A DNA stretch of 64,000 nucleotides, taken from positions 1 to 64,000 of the forward strand of contig NZ_WSTB01000008.1 of assembly GCF_009789235.1 (NCBI RefSeq). Direction: 5' to 3'. This stretch comes from Flavobacterium hydrocarbonoxydans. GTDB taxonomy: Bacteria; Bacteroidota; Bacteroidia; Flavobacteriales; Flavobacteriaceae. The position numbers and the translations under genes are program-made. This document shows, in pieces, positions 57,510 through 64,000 of this stretch; within the stretch, counting starts at the first letter, position 1, and the number at the start of each line of letters is the position of its first letter. Under the pieces are notes generated by a model that was not told where the DNA came from, did no database searches, and saw only the letters and a list, made by a program, of their open reading frames with translations.

Positions 57510-58895
57510 TTATTTTGTAATAGTTGGTATAATTGGAATTCCGAAGTAGAATTCAAGTATTTTAATTTTAAAAATATAATCGTATTTAGCTCTTATAATA
57601 TCCGATTGAGCTGTTGTCAACAAGGTTTGTGCCTGGGTAAAATCAAACGAATTCATCAATCCTACATCATACTTTTCTTTAGCATAGTCATAGGCTTGTT
57701 GTCTTGCCTCAAGTGTTACTACAGCAGATTCATACATGTTCAAAGCTCCTTTTGCATCTGTAAAAGCAGTATAAACATTACGTTGCAAATCTAAACTTTT
57801 TTGCTCTAATTCTATTTTTGATTTTTCTAAACTTACTTTATTACGCTCAACATTATTTCTTACCGAAAATCCGTTAAAAATAGGAATTTGCAAATCTAGT
57901 CCAAAATTATGTCCCTTATTATCACTAAACTGATCTAAAACAGGATCCGGGGCCATATAAACGGGATTACCACTTGCATCTTGCCCAGTAAGAATATCAC
58001 TGTAACTCGCACTTGTACGGAAAGAATAAAAACCTCTCAATGTCGGCTGATAGGCTCCTTTTGCAATGACAACATTTTTTTCTGCAATTTCCAGATTGGT
58101 TTGTGCTATTTTTACATCCGTTCTTATTTCTTTGGCTTTGTTATAAATATCAACTGGGTTTTGTAATAAGATTCCGTTTTCATCTTTAGCATTCGTATCA
58201 TCAATTACATCAAAATCTGTAAAATCTTTCAATTGTAGCAACTGTGCCAGACTTAATTTAGAAATCAACAAAGCATTTTCTGCCACAATAATATTTTGTT
58301 TATCAGTAGCCACTGTCGCTTTTAAATCGAATAAATCGCCACGCGGTATTGTTCCGGCATTCACCATTTCTTCAGAACGAGAAAAACGTTTTTCATCAAT
58401 AGCCAATTGCTCTTGTCTAACTTTTAAATTTTCTTTATTGAAGAGAATTTCTAAAAAAGCATTCGCCACATTCAAAGCAATATCTTCCTGCATCTTAACC
58501 AATTGATATTGTGATGCTATAATAGAAAGTTTTGTTCTTCTGTATATATTTTGATTTTGCAAACCTTTGTAGATATCGATCCCAGAACTTACTCCTAATT
58601 GTGTGTACTGAGTAGTTTCAGTACTCGCAACATTCGTAACAGGATTCACATTTCGACCAATATTCCAGGAATGAGATGCACTTCCGTTTACAGTAGGCAA
58701 ATAACTTCCAAAAGCATCTTTTTTATTTATTTCTGAGTTTTGAATATCCAGCTCCGATTGCTTGATCGAAATATTATTATCCATTGCATATCGCACACAT
58801 TCTTCTAAAGTCCATTGTTTTGTTTGTGCCTGACCAGATAATCCAAACCCAACTATCAGGGCTACAACAAGGCTATTATATTTATTTATTTTCAT
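57510..58895 (-). CDS. TolC-family outer-membrane efflux protein
   Basis: This 461-aa protein has a signal peptide (SLVVALIVGFGLSGQAQ). The two-repeat TolC structure follows: WTLEECVRYAMDNNISIKQSELDIQNSEINKKDAFGSYLPTVNGSASHSWNIG, then NPVDIYNKAKEIRTDVKIAQTNLEIAEKNVVIAKGAYQPTLRGFYSF. It forms the outer-membrane channel and periplasmic tunnel of the exporter. It lies between two adaptor genes, 78 nt after one and 6 nt before the other. No ribosome-binding sequence stands out. Confidence 0.95.
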   Translation of the reverse strand: MKINKYNSLVVALIVGFGLSGQAQTKQWTLEECVRYAMDNNISIKQSELDIQNSEINKKDAFGSYLPTVNGSASHSWNIGRNVNPVTNVASTETTQYTQLGVSSGIDIYKGLQNQNIYRRTKLSIIASQYQLVKMQEDIALNVANAFLEILFNKENLKVRQEQLAIDEKRFSRSEEMVNAGTIPRGDLFDLKATVATDKQNIIVAENALLISKLSLAQLLQLKDFTDFDVIDDTNAKDENGILLQNPVDIYNKAKEIRTDVKIAQTNLEIAEKNVVIAKGAYQPTLRGFYSFRTSASYSDILTGQDASGNPVYMAPDPVLDQFSDNKGHNFGLDLQIPIFNGFSVRNNVERNKVSLEKSKIELEQKSLDLQRNVYTAFTDAKGALNMYESAVVTLEARQQAYDYAKEKYDVGLMNSFDFTQAQTLLTTAQSDIIRAKYDYIFKIKILEFYFGIPIIPTITK

Positions 58896-58973
58896 ATATT
58901 TTGAATGATAATGCAGTAAAGATACTACACAAATTTAACATTTTTTAAACCAAAAAAAATTTCTGCTTACAAA

Positions 58974-60092
58974 TTATTTTTTCTCTTCTCCTTCACTTAT
59001 CAAACCCTGATTCCAGATTTTAATTTTATCTGAAGCCGTAACGCCGCTTTTAACCTGAACATAGATTCCGTCGCTAACCCCCAGAACCACATCTTTTCTT
59101 GTAAACTTTTGCGGTGCCGTTTCAATTTCTACATAAGGCTTTTGTGTTTTTTTATCAAATTGAACTAATGATTCTTTGATAGCTAAAACTTTGTCTGCTT
59201 TTTCTAAAATAATAGAAGCATTTGCGCTCAAACCTGCTCTGATAAAAGTAGCATCTCTATTTTCTAATGAAGCTTTAATTTCGAACTGGATCGCACCGTT
59301 TTCCGTAACTCCTTTTGGCGCAATATAGGTTAAAACGGCATCGAATTTTTTGTTTTCAATAGCTCCAACTGTAATTTCAATCGCCATTTTTTCTTTGATT
59401 TTTCCTACTTCCGATTCATCTATTTTTCCAACAAAAATCATTCTTCCCACATCGGCAACACTTGCAATTGTAGTTCCTTCGTTAAAATTATTACTTTCGA
59501 TTACCTGATTCCCTACTTTTACCGGAACATCTAATACCATTCCGTTTACCGTTGAACGAATCAGGGTATTGGCATAACTTCCTAATGAAGATGTTGTACC
59601 TGTTTTTACAATGTCCAGACTTTGTTTTGCAGCCAGATAATTTTGTTTTGCCTGTGTGTAAGCCAATTGTGCGGCATCAAAATCATTCGCAGAAATTACA
59701 TCTTTTTCAAACAATGTTTTTTGTCTTTTATAGATTTTTTCCTGGTTATCCAAAGCAATTTTAGCTGTCTGTACCTGATTTTGCGTACTGCTCACATTCG
59801 AAACATTGGCTACGACCCTAATCTTGGCAATCATATCTCCAGCTTTAATTTTTTCTCCAGCTTTGATGTAAACTGCTTCAATAATACCTGAGATGTTTGG
59901 CTTGATTAAAACCTCTTCATCAGGCTGGATATTTCCTGTTGCAATAGTATTTTTTACAATTGTTTTAGTTTCTGCTTTCTCCGTTTTAAAAACTATTGGC
60001 GATTCCTGATTTTTGGCATACAAATAATATAGTGCGCCAAAAAAAACGATAGCTATAAAAATTAAAACAGTTACGGTTACTCCTTTTTTCAT
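58974..60092 (-). CDS. Periplasmic adaptor subunit (MacA/HlyD type), first of the operon
   Basis: This 372-aa adaptor has an N-terminal anchor (GVTVTVLIFIAIVFFGALYYLYA). The lipoyl module (LIKPNISGIIEAVYIKAGEKIKAGDMIAKIRV), helical hairpin (NQVQTAKIALDNQEKIYKRQKTLFEKDVISANDFDAAQLAYTQAKQNYLAAKQSLD) and barrel/MP domains are present. It is shorter than the second adaptor and lacks the Lys/Asp-rich insert. It follows the second permease after 38 nt and precedes TolC. It probably contacts one of the two permeases. Confidence 0.94.
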   Translation of the reverse strand: MKKGVTVTVLIFIAIVFFGALYYLYAKNQESPIVFKTEKAETKTIVKNTIATGNIQPDEEVLIKPNISGIIEAVYIKAGEKIKAGDMIAKIRVVANVSNVSSTQNQVQTAKIALDNQEKIYKRQKTLFEKDVISANDFDAAQLAYTQAKQNYLAAKQSLDIVKTGTTSSLGSYANTLIRSTVNGMVLDVPVKVGNQVIESNNFNEGTTIASVADVGRMIFVGKIDESEVGKIKEKMAIEITVGAIENKKFDAVLTYIAPKGVTENGAIQFEIKASLENRDATFIRAGLSANASIILEKADKVLAIKESLVQFDKKTQKPYVEIETAPQKFTRKDVVLGVSDGIYVQVKSGVTASDKIKIWNQGLISEGEEKK

Positions 60093-60130
60093 TTTGTTTT
60101 GGTTTAATCGATTATTTTTTGATTGATAAT

Positions 60131-61396
60131 TTATTCTGTTCGTAAAGCATCTACAGGCTTCACATTGATTGCAGTTTGTGCCGGAATAAATCCTGCCAGC
60201 AAACCGGAACCTACTAATATTAATAAGGCAACAAATACCACTCCCAAGTCAACACTTGGGTTGGCAAACATGGTATTGCTACCGGGCGGCATGGAATCCA
60301 AAGCCATATTAAGGAGCGCAATAATTCCTGTTGCTACTGCAATCCCCAACATTCCTGAAATAATAGTTAAAAATATGGATTCGGATAAAATTTGTCCCCG
60401 AATCGCCCCGGGAGTTGCTCCTAAGGCTCTACGAATTCCGATTTCTTTTGTACGTTCTTTGACCACAATAAGCATAATATTCGAAATTCCGATTACTCCT
60501 GAAATCAAAACCAGCGTTCCTACGAAATAGGCAATAATTTTTAGAATATTAAATAAACTTTGTACTTTATTAAATTGTTCATACAAATCAAAATTTCCAA
60601 CTGCGCGGTCGTCTTTTGGATTTATAGAATGCAATACTTTTATTTGCTCTAAAATTTTAGGCTTCAAATCCGTAATCGAAGTTTCATCTTTTGCTGTCAG
60701 TGCCATCCAGCCTACTTTATCACCATAATTAAAAGCTTGCTGAAAAGTAGTAAACGGAATAAATATGTTCTTTTGTTCCTGCTCCGCATTTCCGCCCGTT
60801 TGTTTCGAATTGTAAACACCAACCACCATAAAATTGATTCCGTTGATTTTTACATAAGTCCCAATGGCCTCTTCTGCTTTTTCATAAAGCTCTGTGATTA
60901 CTCCTTTTCCAATTACAGCAATCTTTCTTCTATCTAAAATATCCTGTTGATTTATGAAACGGCCTTTTATGATATCCATTGGCTGTTGCTTGATCAATTC
61001 CGGATAATCGCCATAAATGGTAAAAGCCGAAGTTTTAGTACCGCGAACCACATTATTAGTTCCATTAAAATCTCCTAACTGATTTCTTGGCGAAACATAT
61101 AATAAATCCGGAAAAGCTTCTTTCAAAGCCTGAACATCACTATTTCTAAAATCATAGCGGCGCACTTTAGGCAATCCTTTGTAGGCTTTCGAAGTGGTTT
61201 GACTCCACATAAACATGGTGTTGGTTGCGATTCCGTCAAAGCCTTTTTTAACTCCGTTTTCCAGACCATTTCCTGCTGCGAGTAATATTACCAAAATAAA
61301 TATTCCCCAGAAAACTCCAAATGCAGTCAGGACTGTTCTAAAAACATTGGCTGTTAAAGCCTGCAAAATCTCGTCCCAATTATCTTTTTTAAACAT
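60131..61396 (-). CDS. MacB-like ABC transporter permease, second
   Basis: This 421-aa permease has the MacB/LolCE fold. The first membrane helix FRTVLTAFGVFWGIFILVILLAAGNGLENG is followed by a large periplasmic domain (about 50-270), then three helices with the coupling-helix motif IVVKERTKEIGIRRALGATPGAI and the end FIPAQTAINVKPVDALRTE. It has no own ATPase domain, so it depends on the separate ATPase gene. It starts 2 nt after the stop of the first permease gene. The two permeases are homologous throughout, supporting a heterodimer. Confidence 0.95.
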   Translation of the reverse strand: MFKKDNWDEILQALTANVFRTVLTAFGVFWGIFILVILLAAGNGLENGVKKGFDGIATNTMFMWSQTTSKAYKGLPKVRRYDFRNSDVQALKEAFPDLLYVSPRNQLGDFNGTNNVVRGTKTSAFTIYGDYPELIKQQPMDIIKGRFINQQDILDRRKIAVIGKGVITELYEKAEEAIGTYVKINGINFMVVGVYNSKQTGGNAEQEQKNIFIPFTTFQQAFNYGDKVGWMALTAKDETSITDLKPKILEQIKVLHSINPKDDRAVGNFDLYEQFNKVQSLFNILKIIAYFVGTLVLISGVIGISNIMLIVVKERTKEIGIRRALGATPGAIRGQILSESIFLTIISGMLGIAVATGIIALLNMALDSMPPGSNTMFANPSVDLGVVFVALLILVGSGLLAGFIPAQTAINVKPVDALRTE

Positions 61397-61398
61397 AA

Positions 61399-62643
61399 TT
61401 ATTCGTCTCTAAGTGCTACAATAGGTTTTATTTTGGCGGCTCTGTATGCTGGAAAAAAACCAGCCATTGCTCCTGCAAACACCAGTAAACCTAAAGTGGT
61501 AAGTGCTACAGTAAAATCGACTTCAGGGTTTCTAAAATATTCACTCTGAACTAATGGACCCACAAATTCAAGCAATAATAAACTTGCCAAAAGACCTGTA
61601 AAACCAGCAATAGTGGTAATAAAAATAGATTCGTGTAAAATCATTCCAATGATAGAAGCCGGCGATGCACCCAATGCTTTTCTGATTCCAATTTCTTTCG
61701 TTCTTTCTTTTACGATGATCAGCATAATATTACTTACACCCACTACTCCTGCTATGATGGTACAAATACCTACCCACCAGAAAAACAGTCGGATGTAAAG
61801 ATTCAAATCATAAAATTGTTTGGCTTCTTCAACCGAATTATAAATTCCGATAGCACTATCATCATCCGGCGCAATTATATTTTTGCTTTTCAGCATTTCA
61901 CGCACTCCATCTGTAAATCTTTTAGATTCTGCCAATGCCTGATCGTAGTTATCGCTTTTGTTCAAAACGAACATCATTCCGTTAATTTTATCTCCGGCAC
62001 CAAATGCACGCTGAATGGTAGTCATCGGCATATAAACCCTTGACTCTTCTCTCTCGCCAGAAGGATCTGTAAATACCCCAACTACTTTAAAATTGATATT
62101 GTTTACCAAAATTTCTTTACCAATAGGATTACTTTCTTTAAACAAATCCTGTTTAACTTTTAGTCCGATTGCTGTAACTTTTTCGTTGTTTTTTAAATCA
62201 TTATCATTAATGAAACGCCCTGAAATAATCGTTGCATTTTCGATTGCCAGATAATCCGGATTCACTCCTCTAAACTGATAGGTGCTCGATTCTTTTCCGT
62301 AGGTTACCGTTGCTCCCCAGGTAATATTCGTGGCAGATTTTTTATCAATTTCGCCATCATATTTTTTTGATGGAAGCTCAAAATCACTGTTTCTAAGTTG
62401 GATTTGCCTTCCCGGATTTAGTCCTTTGTACTCTTTGGTCGTAACATTCGACCACACTTCGATAATTCCTTTGGCGTCATTTTCAAATTGCTTTTCGATT
62501 CCGTTCTGAAGTCCTTTTCCGGCACCCAGCAAAATCACTAAAATAAAAATACCTGAAGCCACAGAAATCCCTGTCAAGAAGGTTCTTAACTTATTTTTGG
62601 CAATTGCCTCAAATATTTCCTGCCAACGCTCAATATTAAACAT
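61399..62643 (-). CDS. MacB-like ABC transporter permease, first
   Basis: This 414-aa permease has the MacB fold: LRTFLTGISVASGIFILVILLGAGKGLQNGIEKQFENDA as first helix, periplasmic domain, IVKERTKEIGIRKALGASPASIIGMILHES coupling region and the conserved FFPAYRAAKIKPIVALRDE end. It overlaps the ATPase gene by 8 nt and is followed by the second permease after 2 nt. Lack of an ATPase domain and the pairing point to a heterodimeric pump with the shared ATPase. Substrate unknown: macrolides, peptides or lipoproteins are all possible for the family. Confidence 0.95.
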   Translation of the reverse strand: MFNIERWQEIFEAIAKNKLRTFLTGISVASGIFILVILLGAGKGLQNGIEKQFENDAKGIIEVWSNVTTKEYKGLNPGRQIQLRNSDFELPSKKYDGEIDKKSATNITWGATVTYGKESSTYQFRGVNPDYLAIENATIISGRFINDNDLKNNEKVTAIGLKVKQDLFKESNPIGKEILVNNINFKVVGVFTDPSGEREESRVYMPMTTIQRAFGAGDKINGMMFVLNKSDNYDQALAESKRFTDGVREMLKSKNIIAPDDDSAIGIYNSVEEAKQFYDLNLYIRLFFWWVGICTIIAGVVGVSNIMLIIVKERTKEIGIRKALGASPASIIGMILHESIFITTIAGFTGLLASLLLLEFVGPLVQSEYFRNPEVDFTVALTTLGLLVFAGAMAGFFPAYRAAKIKPIVALRDE

Positions 62644-63337
62644 AAGCTGAAGCTCTAACTTGTTCTACTATTTTATCATCAATGATGAGTCCGTCTTTCA
62701 GGACTACGTTTCTTTTGCACATTGCGGCAATATCCGGTTCGTGGGTAACAATCAAAATTGTTTTTCCTTCGTCATTAATCCCCTGAATCAGTTCCATAAC
62801 TTCATAGGAAGTTTTCGTATCCAAGGCTCCTGTTGGCTCATCAGCCAATAAAACTTTTGGGTTTGACGCCAAAGCTCTTGCAATTGCCACACGCTGTTTT
62901 TGTCCTCCGGAAAGTTCGTTTGGCAAGTGATGCGAATGCGATCCTAAGCCTACTTTTTCAAGATATCTCATCGCAATCTCGTACCGTTCTTTTCTTTTAA
63001 TTCCCTGATAATACAAAGGCATTGCAACGTTATCGAGCGCTGTTTTATAATTAATTAAATTAAACGACTGAAAAACAAATCCTAAAAACTTATTTCTGTA
63101 TTTAGATGCTAATGTTTCATTTAATTTTTTGATAGGTGTGTTGTCTAAAATATAACTCCCCGAATCAGCCTCGTCTAAAATCCCTAAAATATTAAGCAGC
63201 GTAGATTTGCCGGAACCTGATGATCCCATGATAGCAACTAATTCTCCTTCTGCGATATTAAAATTAATGCCTTTTAACACATGTAATTCCGAACTTCCCA
63301 TTTTATAGGATTTATGCAAGTCTTTGATTTCGATCAT
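62636..63337 (-). CDS. MacB/LolD-type ABC transporter ATP-binding protein
   Basis: This 233-aa ATPase shows Walker A GSSGSGKST (38-46), Q-loop VFQSFNLI, signature LSGGQKQRVAIARAL (142-156), Walker B VLLADEP (162-168) followed by TGALD, and H-loop IVTHEPDIA. It is of the LolD/MacB group that powers permeases with large periplasmic domains. It is the first gene of a six-gene operon and overlaps the first permease gene by 8 nt. No exact promoter box is found in the 175-nt gap upstream, where a DUF4403 gene diverges. Confidence 0.97.
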   Translation of the reverse strand: MIEIKDLHKSYKMGSSELHVLKGINFNIAEGELVAIMGSSGSGKSTLLNILGILDEADSGSYILDNTPIKKLNETLASKYRNKFLGFVFQSFNLINYKTALDNVAMPLYYQGIKRKERYEIAMRYLEKVGLGSHSHHLPNELSGGQKQRVAIARALASNPKVLLADEPTGALDTKTSYEVMELIQGINDEGKTILIVTHEPDIAAMCKRNVVLKDGLIIDDKIVEQVRASAYV

Positions 63338-63483
63338 GATATTGTTAAATTTTAAAACAATAATAACATTTATATTAAGTTAATTATGATAAAGAAAAGT
63401 TAATAATTTTGACTTTGCTTCAACAATAAGACTCCGTTATTATCAAAATGTTACACAATATTATTAAAAGATATTAAATTTCT

Positions 63484-63491
63484 TATTTTTG
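63484..63491 (+). promoter_or_regulatory. Candidate -7 box (TATTTTTG) for the DUF4403 gene
   Basis: TATTTTTG lies 22 nt before the ATG. I see no TTG at the standard upstream distance. Confidence 0.45.
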
Positions 63492-63512
63492 TCGATTCAT
63501 AAAAACCTTTAT

Positions 63513-64000
63513 ATGTTAAAATTTTTATCTGTATTAACGATTTTCCTAGCATTCCTAATGGTCTCAGGCTGTTCTACTTCTCAAAAAATAGCCACTTTAA
63601 AACCGGAACCTGATGATGCAAGCCCTTTAATTTATGATAGCAATCCTTCGTTTATCAACTTGCCGATTACGGTAAAACTGCATGATATTGAAAACCAGAC
63701 CAACGCACTGCTAAACGGATTAATATATGAGGATAAAAATATTGAAGACGACGATATCGAGATGAAAATCTGGAAACAGGCCCCGATAAGAATCGAAAAT
63801 GATCCAGCTAGTCCCAACAAAAAGATAAAAACCATTTTGCCGCTCAAAGCAAATATTAAATATAGAATTGGAACCAAAAAATTGGGCGTTGAGCTTTATG
63901 ACGTACGCGAATTTAACCTGAATGGTGTTATTACATTATCAAGTGAAGTTGCATTGACCAACTGGAAACTGAACACCAAAACAGAATTTAAATCCCTGGA
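63513..64000 (+). CDS. DUF4403-type lipoprotein (partial, 3' end cut by window)
   Basis: The reading frame is open from ATG at 63513 to the window end (162 codons). The start encodes a lipoprotein signal MLKFLSVLTIFLAFLMVSGC with lipid cysteine C20. The mature part, e.g. DSNPSFINLPITVKLHDIEN, RIGTKKLGVELYDVREFNLNG and TLSSEVALTNWKLNTKTEF, fits the start of DUF4403, a Bacteroidota envelope family with possible relation to lipid-binding (TULIP-like) folds. The remaining length is not visible. It diverges from the MacAB-like operon. Confidence 0.8.
   Translation, partial: MLKFLSVLTIFLAFLMVSGCSTSQKIATLKPEPDDASPLIYDSNPSFINLPITVKLHDIENQTNALLNGLIYEDKNIEDDDIEMKIWKQAPIRIENDPASPNKKIKTILPLKANIKYRIGTKKLGVELYDVREFNLNGVITLSSEVALTNWKLNTKTEFKSL

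Overview
The window reads as chromosomal DNA of a Flavobacterium-like member of the Bacteroidota. The signs are an AT-rich sequence, promoters of the TTG-N18-TAnnTTTG type, weak or absent Shine-Dalgarno signals, a type IX secretion (T9SS) type B sorted protein, a PorP/SprF homologue, DUF4270, DUF4907, DUF6089 and DUF6660 proteins, and Bacteroidota-type TonB receptor and BamA/OmpH gene clusters. There are 62 protein-coding genes (the last cut by the window end) and two tRNAs. I see no rRNA, CRISPR array, prophage, integrase or transposase.

Layout. 1-600: a 7-bp tandem repeat array, then tRNA-Leu(UAA) and tRNA-Gly(GCC). 0.6-16.5 kb: housekeeping and envelope genes (mutS, a DUF1573 protein, a TrmH-family methyltransferase, a lectin-like T9SS cargo, a folK-deoxynucleoside kinase fusion, sppA, an AsmA-like protein, a GT9 glycosyltransferase, a DUF2797 protein, a GH3-family protein). 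16.7-23.7 kb: a lone GH29 fucosidase, serB, a run of six small SRPBCC/VOC/DUF1801 genes, and a divergent GlxA-type AraC regulator. 23.9-26.2 kb: an uncharacterised exported cluster with an HExxH lipoprotein. 26.4-30.1 kb: the proteostasis genes clpX, clpP and tig. 30.2-34.1 kb: a holin-like membrane protein, an alpha/beta hydrolase, pdxJ, a CBS protein and nadK. 34.3-39.9 kb: an outer-membrane biogenesis operon (DUF6089, uppS, bamA, two ompH/skp genes). 40.0-46.1 kb: a TonB receptor with a DUF6660 partner, murI, and a DUF4270 lipoprotein coupled to a barrel protein. 46.3-51.2 kb: an envelope and signalling locus (barrel protein, kelch lipoprotein, DUF4907 lipoprotein, LytS-type histidine kinase, intradiol-dioxygenase-like lipoprotein, LytTR regulator). 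51.3-56.0 kb: gamma-carbonic anhydrase, PorP/SprF, a NifU-like protein, a YtxH-like protein, MscS and tsaB. 56.2-63.3 kb: a six-gene MacAB-TolC-like export operon with two permeases and two adaptors. The 3' end carries the start of a DUF4403 lipoprotein gene.

How the genes work together. uppS makes the undecaprenyl carrier for the envelope, while bamA and the two skp-like genes assemble the outer membrane in the same transcription unit. clpP, clpX and tig form a protein quality-control block. The MacAB-like operon has every part of a trans-envelope exporter. The least understood parts are the signalling locus at 46.3-51.2 kb, which has a perfect 16-bp direct repeat at 22-bp periodicity just upstream of its LytTR gene, and the HExxH lipoprotein cluster at 23.9-26.2 kb. 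Intergenic regions hold several repeat families (heptamer arrays, hairpins and palindromes), some present twice in this window.
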